Source of the DNA: Streptacidiphilus jiangxiensis
Lineage (GTDB): Bacteria > Actinomycetota > Actinomycetes > Streptomycetales > Streptomycetaceae
Length of the DNA: 64,000 bases
Reading direction: 5' to 3'
NCBI RefSeq assembly: GCF_900109465.1
Contig: NZ_FOAZ01000018.1
Location: forward strand, 1 to 64,000
Part shown: positions 1 to 10,598 of the stretch, in pieces
Position numbering within the stretch: position 1 is the stretch's first letter
How the letters are laid out: the number at the start of each line of letters is the position of its first letter
Notes under the pieces: model-generated
Seen by the model: only the letters and a program-made list of their open reading frames with translations
Database searches by the model: none
What the model was told of the DNA's origin: nothing
Position numbers and translations under genes: made by a program

Positions 1-2
1 TC

Positions 3-668
3 GCGGCGCGTCTGGCGCTGCGGCTGGGCTCGGGTGTGATCACCGACGCCGTCGACCTGGCCGCGGGCGAGCAGGGCCCGGTGGCGACGCAGTCGGTGTT
101 CGCCGCCTCCTTCACGGTGACCTCGCGGGTCTCGCACGGCACCCCGGTGATCACGGTCAAGCCGAACGCGACGTCGCCGGAGGCCGCCCCGGCCGCCGGC
201 GCGGTGGAGTCGGTCACCGTGGAGTTCTCGCCGCTGGCGTCGGGCACGAAGGTCACCTCGCGCACCCCGCGGGTCTCGACCGGGCGTCCGGAGCTGACCG
301 AGGCCGCGATCGTGGTCTCCGGCGGTCGTGGCGTGGGCGCGGCGGAGGGCTTCTCCGTCGTCGAGGCCCTCGCGGACTCCCTGGGTGCGGCCGTGGGCGC
401 CTCCCGCGCCGCGGTCGACGCGGGCTGGTACCCGCACTCCAACCAGGTCGGCCAGACCGGCAAGCAGGTCTCCCCGCAGCTGTACATCGCCAACGGCATC
501 TCCGGCGCGATCCAGCACCGCGCGGGCATGCAGACCTCCAAGACGATCGTCGCGGTCAACAAGGACCCCGAGGCCCCGATCTTCGAGCTCGCCGACTACG
601 GCGTCGTCGGCGACCTGTTCGCCGTCCTGCCCCAGCTCACCGACGAGATCAACGCCCGCAAGGCCTGA
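3..668 (+). CDS. etfA: Electron transfer flavoprotein alpha subunit, 5' end missing
   Basis: The window opens inside this gene; the frame is open from base 3 and about 220 C-terminal residues are present. EtfA pairs with EtfB and carries electrons from acyl-CoA and related dehydrogenases to ETF:quinone oxidoreductase. The C-terminal FAD-binding domain is clear: a GGRGVG turn, a [16 protein letters not shown] segment, a [16 protein letters not shown] stretch, then [11 protein letters not shown] and an [10 protein letters not shown] ending, in the order usual for the family. The N-terminal domain and the start lie upstream of base 1, where etfB would be expected. A GC-rich hairpin follows the stop. 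Identification is firm; only the missing part is unseen. Confidence 0.96.
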   Translation, partial: AARLALRLGSGVITDAVDLAAGEQGPVATQSVFAASFTVTSRVSHGTPVITVKPNATSPEAAPAAGAVESVTVEFSPLASGTKVTSRTPRVSTGRPELTEAAIVVSGGRGVGAAEGFSVVEALADSLGAAVGASRAAVDAGWYPHSNQVGQTGKQVSPQLYIANGISGAIQHRAGMQTSKTIVAVNKDPEAPIFELADYGVVGDLFAVLPQLTDEINARKA

Positions 669-689
669 CCCCGCCACACCGAGCCACCG

Positions 690-723
690 GACCCCGCGCC
701 CCCACCCCGGGACGCGGGGTCCG
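690..723 (+). terminator. Rho-independent-type hairpin behind etfA
   Basis: A perfect 10-bp stem (GGACCCCGCG with CGCGGGGTCC) closes a 14-base loop 21 bases behind the etfA stop. There is no U-run, which is common in this lineage. The etfA side is the obvious user. Confidence 0.7.
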
Positions 724-734
724 TCGTATCCAGG

Positions 735-1032
735 ACCGATACGGGGTCGCCGGCACCCAGTCCCCCGGCGTCGGATGGAGGCCGACCTCGCGCAGCCGGT
801 GCCGGAACTTGGGGTGGTCACCGAAGGAGGCCCGCAACTCCTGCGGGCAGTCGCTGCCGCGTAGTTGATCGACCACCGCACGTGCCCTGCACAGTCGACC
901 GCGTCCTTCCACGTGGCGCAGCCGGTGTGCACGAGTTCGCCCGCCGTGAGCTCCCGCACGCCCCGCCCGGCGCCGAGGAGATGCAGGGCCACGGGACCGC
1001 CACCGTCGCGCCCTCCCCGCGAAGAGGCCATG
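735..1032 (-). pseudogene. Possible frameshifted small gene, unidentified
   Basis: Between the etfA terminator and the next gene lie about 450 bases with no intact gene. Reading the minus strand from ATG 1032, one frame gives MASSRGGRDGGG and, further on, HTGCATWKDAVDCAGHVRWS, which looks like real protein. After about 60 codons that frame degenerates, while the adjacent frame continues with sensible protein: CPQELRASFGDHPKFRHRLR, then GLHPTPGDWVPATPYRSWI. This pattern suggests one ancestral reading frame broken by an indel near 855-880, or a sequencing error. I do not recognise the family. It would be divergent from the gene at 1125. Evidence is only the look of the translation, so confidence is low. 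Confidence 0.35.
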
Positions 1033-1124
1033 ATGCCGCGGAAATCCGTTCGATGTGCACATTCGGCCGCCACTACGCTGACCTGCACTTCGTGCGTTCC
1101 ACTGGGAGAGTTGGGGGTTGGGCG

Positions 1125-2531
1125 GTGCAGGACACACAGTCATTCGGTATCTCGGACGAGGAATTCGCCACCTACGAGCGGCTGGTGGGACGCCTGTGCG
1201 CGCTTCCCCCGGCTGACGCGCGGCGGCGACAGGCGGAGGAGCTCGCCGCGTCCTTCGTCTGGCAGGGGCGCAACGGCCGGCGTCTGCAACTGCGGGCCGA
1301 GCGGCGGCGCGCCGACTCCGCGTTGGCGGGGGCCACCGTCATGGGAGCGGTGGACCGGCGTGAGGACGCGCCGTTGGCGCTGCCGCGGAAGGCGGGCCCG
1401 GTCGGCGAGTTCGCCAAACCACGGCTCTGCTATGTCTGCAAGGAGCCGTATCGACAGGTCGACGGTTTCTACCACCTGCTCTGCCCTGCCTGCGCGGCCG
1501 ACAACGCGGCCCGGCGCGGACTGGCCACCGACCTGCGCGGACGGCGTGCACTGCTCACCGGCGGCCGGGTGAAGATCGGGTTCCAGCTGGCGCTGATGCT
1601 GCTCCGCGACGGCGCCGAGCTGATCGTGACGAGCCGCTTCCCCCATGACACCCTGCGACGCTTCCGGGCGACGCCGGGCAGCGACGCGTGGTGGGACCGA
1701 CTGACCGTCGTCGGCATCGACCTGCGCGACCCGCGCCAGGTGCTCGGCCTCTGCGAGGAACTGCGCACCGAGGGGCGGCCGTTGGACATTCTGGTCAACA
1801 ACGCCGCGCAGACGCTGCGTCGGCCGCCGGAGTCCTATGCGCTGCTGGCCGAGCAGGAGTTGGCGGCACTGCCGCGCGCACTGGCCGACCGTCTGCGGCA
1901 CGCCCCGGGGTTCCGTCCCATGCCCGCGCTGTCGCCTGCCTGGCCGACCGCCGAGCTGGAGGCCCTGCCGCAGCGCGACGGGCTTCCGGTGTCCCGCCGA
2001 ACCTCCCCGCAACCGACGGACGAGGCCGGGCTGTTGCCCGACCTCGCGGCGGAGAACTCGTGGTCGGTGCGGCTCGGCGCGCTGGACCCGGCCGAGGTGC
2101 TGGAGACGCAGTTGGTCAACTCCATCGCCCCGGCGCTGCTCTGCGACCGGCTGCTGCCGCTGCTGCTCGCCTCGCCCCACCCGGCGCGCTACGTCGTCAA
2201 CGTCACCGCCGTGGAGGGCCGGTTCGCGGTGCGCAACAAGACGGCTCGGCATCCGCACACCAACATGGCCAAGGCCGCACTCAACATGCTGACCCGCACC
2301 AGCGCCGAGGAGCTGGCCCGCGAGGGGGTGCACATGTGCGCGGTGGACACCGGTTGGGTCACCGACGAGAACCCGGCGCCCAAGAAGGCCTACGAGGCGG
2401 CGCGTGGCTTCCGCACCCCGCTGGACATCGTGGACGGGGCGGCCCGCGTCTACGACCCGATCGTGCGGGGCGAGGCGGGCCACCCGGTGGCCGGGGTCTT
2501 CCTCAAGGACTACCAGGTCGCCGACTGGTGA
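1125..2531 (+). CDS. SDR-family oxidoreductase with an inserted zinc ribbon and no catalytic Tyr
   Basis: The product is 468 residues with GTG at 1125, weakly supported by a GGGAGAG upstream; ATG 1053 is a possible longer start. Residues 1-100 form an N-terminal extension, followed by a probable zinc ribbon with CxxC pairs at 102/105 and 120/123. The Rossmann fold begins at TGGRVKIG (about 145-152), and LVNNAAQT is the usual NNAG-like segment. The active-site region reads VNVTAVEG, then HTNMAKAALNML, so the Tyr of the YxxxK motif is replaced (T-N-M-A-K). It is a large, non-classical SDR; it may be a binding or regulatory protein, or use another residue. It ends 15 bases before a convergent gene. 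Substrate unknown. Confidence 0.8.
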   Translation: MQDTQSFGISDEEFATYERLVGRLCALPPADARRRQAEELAASFVWQGRNGRRLQLRAERRRADSALAGATVMGAVDRREDAPLALPRKAGPVGEFAKPRLCYVCKEPYRQVDGFYHLLCPACAADNAARRGLATDLRGRRALLTGGRVKIGFQLALMLLRDGAELIVTSRFPHDTLRRFRATPGSDAWWDRLTVVGIDLRDPRQVLGLCEELRTEGRPLDILVNNAAQTLRRPPESYALLAEQELAALPRALADRLRHAPGFRPMPALSPAWPTAELEALPQRDGLPVSRRTSPQPTDEAGLLPDLAAENSWSVRLGALDPAEVLETQLVNSIAPALLCDRLLPLLLASPHPARYVVNVTAVEGRFAVRNKTARHPHTNMAKAALNMLTRTSAEELAREGVHMCAVDTGWVTDENPAPKKAYEAARGFRTPLDIVDGAARVYDPIVRGEAGHPVAGVFLKDYQVADW

Positions 2532-2546
2532 TCAGCACAGCGGTGA

Positions 2547-3119
2547 TCAGCGGACGACGTCGAAGACCTGCTTCTGCAGGCCGTTGGCGTAGACCTCGTG
2601 CTCGACGAGCTTCAGCTTCTGGGTGTCCTTGTCGGTGGCGCTGAACAGCCGCTTGCCGGCGCCGAGCAGCAGCGGGAAGACGAGCAGGTGGTAGCGGTCG
2701 ATCAGGCCCGCGTCGGAGAGGGCCTGGTTGAGCGTGGCGCTGCCGTGGACGATGATCGGGCCGCCCGACGTCTCCTTGAGGGCGGCCACCTCGTCGAGGG
2801 AGCGGAGAATGGTCGTGTCACCCCAGTTGGAGACCAGCCGGTCGTCGGTGAGGGTGGTCGAGACGACGTACTTCGGCAGCGCCTTGTAGTGGGCGAAGTC
2901 CGCCATGTCGGGCCACACGGGGGCGAAGGCCTCGTAGCTGACCCGGCCCATCAGCATCGCGGTGGACTCCTCCTGCTCGCGCCCCTTGATCTCGAAGGCC
3001 TCGGGGAGGAACTCGACCTCCTTGAAGGTCCATCCGGCGTTGCGGTAGCCGGCCTCGCCGCCGGGTGCCTCGACGACGCCGTCGACGGAGATGAAGGCGG
3101 TGGTGATGAGCGTGCGCAT
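2547..3119 (-). CDS. Dihydrofolate reductase/RibD C-terminal family protein
   Basis: The product is 190 residues. ATG at 3119 is fixed by AGGAG at 3126-3130, 6 bases upstream. It matches the RibD C-terminal/DHFR-fold proteins common in actinomycetes: the N-terminus MRTLITTAFISVDGVVEAPG, a central LMGRVSYEAF, and the late GPIIVHGSATLNQAL and FPLLLGAGKRLF segments that build the NADPH pocket. These small proteins are mostly uncharacterised reductases; a role in true folate or riboflavin synthesis is unlikely because the N-terminal deaminase domain of RibD is absent. It is followed about 95 bases upstream by a second minus-strand reductase gene and may share its transcript. Confidence 0.88.
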   Translation of the reverse strand: MRTLITTAFISVDGVVEAPGGEAGYRNAGWTFKEVEFLPEAFEIKGREQEESTAMLMGRVSYEAFAPVWPDMADFAHYKALPKYVVSTTLTDDRLVSNWGDTTILRSLDEVAALKETSGGPIIVHGSATLNQALSDAGLIDRYHLLVFPLLLGAGKRLFSATDKDTQKLKLVEHEVYANGLQKQVFDVVR

Positions 3120-3213
3120 GGGGGACTCCTGGTGTCTGGTGTGCTCGTGTGGCTGCACTGTCCCCTCTACGAACGGGCTCGGCCGGAATCGACACTCCGG
3201 CCGAAGATTCTTT

Positions 3214-3936
3214 TCACCAGGGCACCGGCGTCCCGTCCCAGGAGAAGAAGCCCCCGGTCGGCCCGTCGTCCGGCAGCAGGGCCAGTCGCACGGCGCCCTC
3301 CGCCGCCTCGGCCGGGTCGCCACCGGATGCGGCCGCACGGGGGTTGAGCCCGGTGGCCCGCAGACCGGGAGCGAGGGCGTTGACCTTGAACCCCTCCTCG
3401 GACAGCGTCTGGGCGTAGAGAACGGTGAGCGCGTTGAGAGCCGCCTTGGAGGACCGGTAGGCGGCGGCACCGCCGCTGCCCGGAGTGAACTGGGGGTTGG
3501 GGTTCTGGCTCCAGGTGAGTGAGGCGGTGCCGCTGGAGACGTTGACGATGCGCGGATGCGGGGACCGGCGCAGGACGGGCAGGAACGCGTTGGTGACCGC
3601 GACCACGCCGAAGACGTTCGTCTCGTAGGTGCGCCGGAACTCCTCGACGGCGGTGTCGGCCGGCGGAGCGAGCGACGGCGAGATCCCGGCATTGTTGACC
3701 AGCACGTCCAGGCGCTCCACCTGGGCGGCTGCGCGCGCCACGCTGTCGGGATCCGTCACGTCGAGGACCAGCCAGCGGGCACGCGGGCCGATCTCCGCGA
3801 CCGCCTGCCGCCCACGCTCGGGGTCGCGGGCACCGACGTACACGGCGAAGCCCTCGGCCACGAGAAGCCGGGCGATGTGCTTGCCGATGCCCTTGTTGGC
3901 GCCGGTGACCAGAGCGGTGCGAGCGGAATCGTTCAT
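3214..3936 (-). CDS. Short-chain dehydrogenase/reductase
   Basis: The product is 240 residues, the classical SDR length. ATG 3936 has AGGAGG at 3946-3951, nine bases upstream. All hallmarks are present: VTGANKGIGKH cofactor turn near residue 10, LDVTDPDS with the Asp that contacts the adenine, NNAGIS, the catalytic Ser in NVSSGTASL, and YRSSK with the catalytic Tyr and Lys, then PGLRATGLNP. It should be an NAD(P)H-dependent cytoplasmic oxidoreductase of the carbonyl-reductase-like branch (N-terminal TALVTGANKGIG). Substrate not predictable. It sits between the DHFR-like gene and the flavoenzyme gene on the same strand. Confidence 0.92.
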   Translation of the reverse strand: MNDSARTALVTGANKGIGKHIARLLVAEGFAVYVGARDPERGRQAVAEIGPRARWLVLDVTDPDSVARAAAQVERLDVLVNNAGISPSLAPPADTAVEEFRRTYETNVFGVVAVTNAFLPVLRRSPHPRIVNVSSGTASLTWSQNPNPQFTPGSGGAAAYRSSKAALNALTVLYAQTLSEEGFKVNALAPGLRATGLNPRAAASGGDPAEAAEGAVRLALLPDDGPTGGFFSWDGTPVPW

Positions 3937-4007
3937 GGAGGCCACCCTCCTCCAGCCGCTGCTGCCCTGCCAGGGTGAATCTGTACCTGGCAGGGCACGG
4001 GCAGACG

Positions 4008-6135
<2,128 letters not shown>

Positions 6136-6163
6136 AGAGCTACGTCACCTGCCAGGCCTTGGA

Positions 6164-7387
6164 TCAGCCCTTCAGCACCACCGGCAGGCTCTGCACGCTG
6201 TTGCTGACGAAGGAGGCGATCGGGGTCGTCTCCCCCACGGCCTCCAGGCCCGGGAAGCGGCCGTAGAGCTCGCGCAGCGCCACCTCGGCCTCCAGCCGGG
6301 CCAGCGGCGCACCCAGGCAGAAGTGGAGGCCGTGACCGAGCGCGAGGTGCCGCTTCGGGTCGCGGGACGTGTCGAAGCGCTCGGCGTCCTCGTGGCGGCG
6401 CGGGTCACGGCCGGCGGCCGCGTAGGAGGCGAGGATGCCCTCGCCCCGCCTGATCACGACGCCGCCGATCTCGATGTCGTCCAGCGCGAACCGCATCGGG
6501 AAGTGCGCGACCGGGGAGTCGTAGCGAAGCGTCTCCTCCACCACCGCCGACCACGGCACCGTGCCCGCGACGGCCGCGCCCCGCTGCTCGGGGAAGGCCG
6601 ACAGCGCGCGCACCGCGTTGGTGACCAGGTTGAGCGTGGTGGCGTGGCCCGCGATGAACATCAGCATCATGGTGCCGACCACCTCCTCCTCGCTGAGCCG
6701 GTCGTCGGCCTCGCGCGCGGCGATCAGGGCGCTGGTCATGTCGTCGCCCGGGCTTCCCGCCGCAGCCGCCTCGCGCCGCTCCGCGGCCACCCTGCCCAGC
6801 AGGGCGACCATGCCGTTCCGGGCGGCCACGGACTCCTGCGGCGTGGCGGAGCTGCGTACGAGCACGCCCGAGTGGGTGTGCAGCTCGTCGCGCATCTCCT
6901 CCGGAATGCCCAGCAGTTCGCCGATGACACGCATCGGCAGCGGGTAGGCGTAGTGCTCGCGCAGGTCCACCGGCCCCGGGGCGAGGCGCTCCAGGTGCGC
7001 CAGCAACTCGGCGACCACGGCCTCGACATGCGGGCGCAGCGCCTCGACCCGGCGCGGGGTGAAGCCCTGGCTGACCAGGCTGCGCAGCCGGCGGTGGTCC
7101 TCTCCGTCGGCGGAGGTCATGCCGGGGATGGTGATCATCCCGAGCAGCGGCCAGCCCTCGGGCACCTGCCCCTCCTGCAGCGCCCGCCAGTTGCCGGGAT
7201 TCTTGCCCACCCGCGGGTCGCCGAGCAGGGTCTGCAGCTCCTCGTGGCCGGTGACCGCCCAGGCGGAGAGACCCCCGGGCAGCTCCACCTGCGTCACCGG
7301 ACCGCGCTCGCGCAGCGCCGCGTTCTCGCCGTGCTGGTCGGTGCCGTGGACGTCGAGCCGGTAGGGCGGGTGCTGTGCGGTGGTCAT
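6164..7387 (-). CDS. Cytochrome P450
   Basis: The product is 407 residues, the normal length of a soluble actinobacterial CYP. The oxygen-binding I-helix motif is AGHATT (246-251), the K-helix ExxR is ETLR (285-288), and the haem thiolate loop reads LGHGLHFCLG with Cys357 as iron ligand. The first Phe of the usual loop signature is Leu here. It would hydroxylate or epoxidise a small hydrophobic molecule with electrons from ferredoxin, but no ferredoxin gene is adjacent. ATG 7387 follows a GGGGGA. The upstream region carries a widely spaced perfect inverted repeat. It is not in an evident biosynthetic cluster, so the substrate is unknown. Confidence 0.95.
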   Translation of the reverse strand: MTTAQHPPYRLDVHGTDQHGENAALRERGPVTQVELPGGLSAWAVTGHEELQTLLGDPRVGKNPGNWRALQEGQVPEGWPLLGMITIPGMTSADGEDHRRLRSLVSQGFTPRRVEALRPHVEAVVAELLAHLERLAPGPVDLREHYAYPLPMRVIGELLGIPEEMRDELHTHSGVLVRSSATPQESVAARNGMVALLGRVAAERREAAAAGSPGDDMTSALIAAREADDRLSEEEVVGTMMLMFIAGHATTLNLVTNAVRALSAFPEQRGAAVAGTVPWSAVVEETLRYDSPVAHFPMRFALDDIEIGGVVIRRGEGILASYAAAGRDPRRHEDAERFDTSRDPKRHLALGHGLHFCLGAPLARLEAEVALRELYGRFPGLEAVGETTPIASFVSNSVQSLPVVLKG

Positions 7388-7400
7388 GCGGGTCCCCCGA

Positions 7401-7479
7401 GGTATTGGACGAAGCAGGTCGTACGGTCGTCGCCGACCGTGTCGATCATGGATCAGACCGTGACACCTCGTCCAATACC
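7401..7479. promoter_or_regulatory. Widely spaced inverted repeat upstream of the P450
   Basis: GGTATTGGACGA (7401-7412) and its exact complement TCGTCCAATACC (7468-7479) are 55 bases apart. Together they fill the gap between the P450 start and the next stop. The half-site resembles TetR-type half operators. The spacer has a direct repeat GACCGTG (twice). Two spaced half-sites could support DNA looping, or each could mark a separate operator. Confidence 0.45.
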
Positions 7480-7496
7480 CACCCCGCGGGTCCCGG

Positions 7497-7853
7497 CTAC
7501 CCCTCCTTGACCTCGCGCAGTTCGGCGGTGACCGTCACGCTCGCGTCGTGGCAGGACAGGAAGCGCCGCGTCCACTCCAGGGCTTCGGCGCGGTCCCGGC
7601 ACTGCATCAGGGCGTAGCCGCCGACCACCTCCTTGGCCTCCGCGAACGGGCCGTCGGTGACGGACAGCTTTCCGGCCGCCCAGGTGACCGTGGCGCCGGC
7701 CGCGCTCTCGGTCAGTCCGGCGGTCTCCAGCATCACGCCCGCCTCGGTGATCTCCTTGAACAGCGCGCCGATGGCCTGCTGGGACTCGGGCGAGGCGAAG
7801 GCGCGGGCGCTGTCCTGCTCGTCGATGCGGATCAGCGAAAGGTAACGCGGCAT
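7497..7853 (-). CDS. YCII/DGPF-domain protein
   Basis: The product is 118 residues. ATG 7853 is set by AGGAGGA at 7860-7866. The sequence MPRYLSLIRIDEQ, then VTDGPFAEAKEVVGGY, is typical of the DGPF group of YCII-related proteins, small dimeric ferredoxin-like folds often encoded with ECF sigma factors. A sigma gene is not adjacent here; the neighbour upstream is an ArsR-like regulator. No catalytic role is established for this group. It is separated from the P450 by the spaced inverted repeat and reads toward it. Confidence 0.88.
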   Translation of the reverse strand: MPRYLSLIRIDEQDSARAFASPESQQAIGALFKEITEAGVMLETAGLTESAAGATVTWAAGKLSVTDGPFAEAKEVVGGYALMQCRDRAEALEWTRRFLSCHDASVTVTAELREVKEG

Positions 7854-7965
7854 GGTCGGATCCTCCTGGTGCATCGGCGGGTCGTTCCCGCCTCCTGCCT
7901 GAGCGTCGACCGGCGGCGGCCGAAATCGACAGGCCGACACGGAGAAGTCCGCACGCGTCGCGAAG

Positions 7966-7996
7966 GCGGGATCCGGTCCCCGGTGCCGGACCCCGC
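7966..7996 (-). terminator. Hairpin behind the ArsR-like gene
   Basis: GCGGG-A-TCCGG pairs with CCGGA-C-CCCGC (one A/C mismatch) around a 9-base loop. It lies about 70 bases behind the stop of the minus-strand gene at 8069 and upstream of the YCII gene. Confidence 0.55.
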
Positions 7997-8068
7997 CTCG
8001 GCGACCTGGGACAGATGGCTCCGAGAGGATGTCGCAGCAGCGTGACACCGGCGCACGACGAGCGCCAG

Positions 8069-9112
8069 CTATGAGGCCCAGGACCTAAAAGCTCCGGTCG
8101 CACCGGGCCTGCGGCCGACCGGATTCGCACTCAGCAGTGCGTCTCCGAGGTCGGTGAGCAGGTGCCGCACCCGCTGCCCCTCACGGACGCTGACGATCAG
8201 GTCCGCGTTGCGCAGTGCCGCCGTGTGCTGCGAGGCAGTCGGTGCGCTCACCCCCAGCCGAGTCGCCAACTCGCCGGTGGTGCAGCCCGATCCGATGGCC
8301 CGCAGGGCGCGGGCCCGGCCCGCGCCGATCAGACCGGCCAGCCCGTCGCCCTCCCGAAGCACCGCCGGGGCGGGCCGCATCGGGTAGCTCAGCGTCGGCT
8401 GACGGGTCGGGTCGAGCACCGGGAGGGTCTGGTCCAGCCCGAACAGGCTCGGCATCAGCACCAGGCCGCGCCCGCCCAGCTCCACCCGCGACGAGGCGGC
8501 CAGCCCCGCGACCCGCACCTGCAGCGCCCGCTCGGGCCCGAGCCAGCGCACTCCCCCGTGGAGGGAACCGGCCGCGGGCCCGAGGCCCAGCAGGTCGGCG
8601 CGCTGCCGCAGCCCCGCGACGTGGCGCCGCAGCGCGGCGCGCATCGCCGCCCAGTCCTCACCGACGGTCGCGTCGAACAGCGCCCGCAGCCCCTGCGCCA
8701 ACTCCCGTACCTCACGCCGTCCGCCGTCCCGCAGGCGCAGCAGGTCGCCCGGCGGCCGCGGGAGTCGGGCCCGGGTCAGGTACAACTCGACCTCGGCGCG
8801 GACGCGTTCGGGGTCGGTGGCCTCCAGCGCGTCGAGCTCGGTCGCCAGCTCCTTCACGGGCCCGCTCTCGCCTGCGGCGAGCGGCACCAGGGGAAGCGGC
8901 ACGAACCGCGGATGGGCGTTGATCATCTCCACCAGCGGCAGAGCCCTGCCCGGCACGTTCCGCCGCACCTCCGCCCACCAGCGCGCGCGGGCGACACCCC
9001 CGTCGGCGCGCGGGCCGTCGTGCAGCGCGTCGACGAGGTTGCGCAGCGGGGAGATCGACACCCGCAGCCGCATCAGGTCCTCGGCCTCGCAACCGAGCAG
9101 CAAGGCGCTCAC
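8069..9112 (-). CDS. ArsR/SmtB-type winged-helix regulator with a DUF5937-like N-terminal part
   Basis: The product is 347 residues from GTG 9112, with a GGGAGGGAG ribosome site. A DNA-binding winged helix lies at the C-terminal end (about 280-325): CTTGELATRLGVSAPTASQH followed by NADLIVSVREGQRVRHLLT. The first 250 residues, beginning SALLLGCEAEDLMRLRVSIS, match the large partner domain often seen with this helix-turn-helix in actinomycetes, where it may sense a ligand. No metal-binding Cys cluster is visible, so metal sensing is unlikely. The target may be itself or the gene at 7497; nothing in the sequence proves this. Confidence 0.85.
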   Translation of the reverse strand: MSALLLGCEAEDLMRLRVSISPLRNLVDALHDGPRADGGVARARWWAEVRRNVPGRALPLVEMINAHPRFVPLPLVPLAAGESGPVKELATELDALEATDPERVRAEVELYLTRARLPRPPGDLLRLRDGGRREVRELAQGLRALFDATVGEDWAAMRAALRRHVAGLRQRADLLGLGPAAGSLHGGVRWLGPERALQVRVAGLAASSRVELGGRGLVLMPSLFGLDQTLPVLDPTRQPTLSYPMRPAPAVLREGDGLAGLIGAGRARALRAIGSGCTTGELATRLGVSAPTASQHTAALRNADLIVSVREGQRVRHLLTDLGDALLSANPVGRRPGATGAFRSWAS

Positions 9113-9159
9113 CGCGCTCCCTCCCTGACCTCCGCCAGCCCTGAGGATAACGGGGACCG

Positions 9160-9315
9160 GTTGCACTACCTAGGGGCGCGAGGAACTGCGCGAAATGCCC
9201 ACCGATGAGCAGATGGTCCTCGACGCGCAGGGCCATCAGCACGCCGGTGGTTACTCGCGCCCACGCGGCGGAGCCGCATATCGGCAGAGCCTCGCGCCCC
9301 CAGGCAGTGCAACTA
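9160..9315. repeat. Dispersed inverted-repeat element, copy 1
   Basis: The left arm 9160-9183 (GTTGCACTACCTAGGGGCGC and on) pairs with 9290-9313 at 22 of 24 positions. The left arm continues as AGGAACTGCGCGA, as in the copy at 14339. The right end TAGTTGCACT runs into the minus-strand gene at 9313, and its TAG is that gene's stop codon. Confidence 0.75.
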
Positions 9316-10491
9316 ACCCTTTTTGACGGCCTGCAGGATGACGAACTTGGGGTTCCCCACGACCGTGCGGCAGTTGCCGAAGATCCGCTTCAGGCGGACG
9401 TGGTAGCCCAGGTGCCGGTTGCCGACGACCCACAGTTCGCCCCCCGGGCGCAGCGCCCGCTTCGCGTCGGCGAACATCCGGTGGGCGGTGGCGTCGGTCG
9501 CGGCCTGGTAGCTGTGGAAGGGCGGATTGTTGAGGACCAGGTCCACCGAGGCGGGCGCCAGGCCGCTCGCGCCGTCGGCGACGACGAACCGGGCCCGTGT
9601 GGCGGGGTCGGCGTTGGCACGGAAGGTCTCCTCGGCGGAGGCGACCGCGCCGAAGGACTCGTCGAGGAAGGTCAGCTCCGCGCCCGGCGCGGTCAGCGCC
9701 GCCGCCAGCCCGAGCACGCCGTTGCCGCAGCCGAGGTCGACGACGTGGTGGCCGCGGGCGGGCGTGGGCAGGTGCTCCAGGAAGAAACGGGTGCCGATGT
9801 CCAGCCGCTCCGCGGAGAAGATGCCGGCGTGGTTGGTGACGGTCGTCCCGGCCAGCCGGGCCCCCGCGCCGGGGACGCCCGGGGGAAAGGGGTATCGCTG
9901 CGGCCACGGGTTCGCCGGACGCGCGCCGAGGACCTCGGGGTCGGGCGTGCAGAAGATCAGCCGGGCCTTGCGCCGGGCCAGCGAGGTCCGGGTCGGGCCG
10001 AGGACGCGCTCGAACAGCTCGAGCGTCGAGGTGTGGATCTCGGCGACCATGCCGGTGCCGACGACGACCGTCCCGGCGTGGATCGCCGGGGCCAGCCGCA
10101 GGAGCTGGTCCTCCAGCAACGCGAGGCTCTTGGGCACCCGGACGAGCAGCACGTCCACCCGCGCCGGCGGCTCGTCGCGGCTGGAGCGGAGCTCGACGGC
10201 GTGCGCCGGGTGGCCGTTGCGGGCGAGGTTCTCGGCCGTGGCGCGCTGCGCGAGGTAGGAGTCGGTGATCTGCACGGGCGCGTGCGCGGCGAGCGCGGTG
10301 GCGAGCGCGCCCCAGCGGTCGCCGAGGATCACCAGCCGTCCCTCGAGCCCGTCAACTGAGACTTCACCGTCAGCCAAGTGCTGCAACAGATAGTCGTCGG
10401 ACGCATCCCAGGCACGAAGGGGGTCTCGCGGGTCCGCCGGAAAGCGTGCAAGATCGATTCCGGCGCCGTCGGGCAGGGCGAAGTGGTTCAT
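9313..10491 (-). CDS. rlmG: Class I SAM-dependent methyltransferase, RlmG/RsmC type
   Basis: The product is 392 residues, the size of RlmG (23S rRNA guanine-1835 N2-methyltransferase). The N-terminal half is a degenerate methyltransferase copy. The C-terminal half has the SAM loop VDLGCGNGVLGLAA, an acidic LTFLDES, and the catalytic LNNPPFHS near residue 305, typical of base N2-methylation of guanine in rRNA. Close relatives RsmC modify 16S rRNA, so the exact site is inferred. ATG 10491 is the only start that fits the family N-terminus (MNHFALPDGAGIDLARFP). The stop codon TAG is formed by the end of the dispersed repeat. It is divergent from the PAP2 gene at 10599. Confidence 0.85.
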   Translation of the reverse strand: MNHFALPDGAGIDLARFPADPRDPLRAWDASDDYLLQHLADGEVSVDGLEGRLVILGDRWGALATALAAHAPVQITDSYLAQRATAENLARNGHPAHAVELRSSRDEPPARVDVLLVRVPKSLALLEDQLLRLAPAIHAGTVVVGTGMVAEIHTSTLELFERVLGPTRTSLARRKARLIFCTPDPEVLGARPANPWPQRYPFPPGVPGAGARLAGTTVTNHAGIFSAERLDIGTRFFLEHLPTPARGHHVVDLGCGNGVLGLAAALTAPGAELTFLDESFGAVASAEETFRANADPATRARFVVADGASGLAPASVDLVLNNPPFHSYQAATDATAHRMFADAKRALRPGGELWVVGNRHLGYHVRLKRIFGNCRTVVGNPKFVILQAVKKG

Positions 10492-10598
10492 GGTCCTGCC
10501 AGTCTGCCCGATCACGGGGGGCGGGTTGCGCGAGGGCCTAACGTACGGCGTACGGTAGGCGGTGTCCATCAGGTGAACACGCGGGGGGAACTCGACAC

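Noticed and set aside
6164-7387. P450 plus neighbouring reductases as part of a secondary-metabolite cluster
   Set aside because: No synthase, carrier protein or tailoring set is nearby, and surrounding genes are general metabolism.
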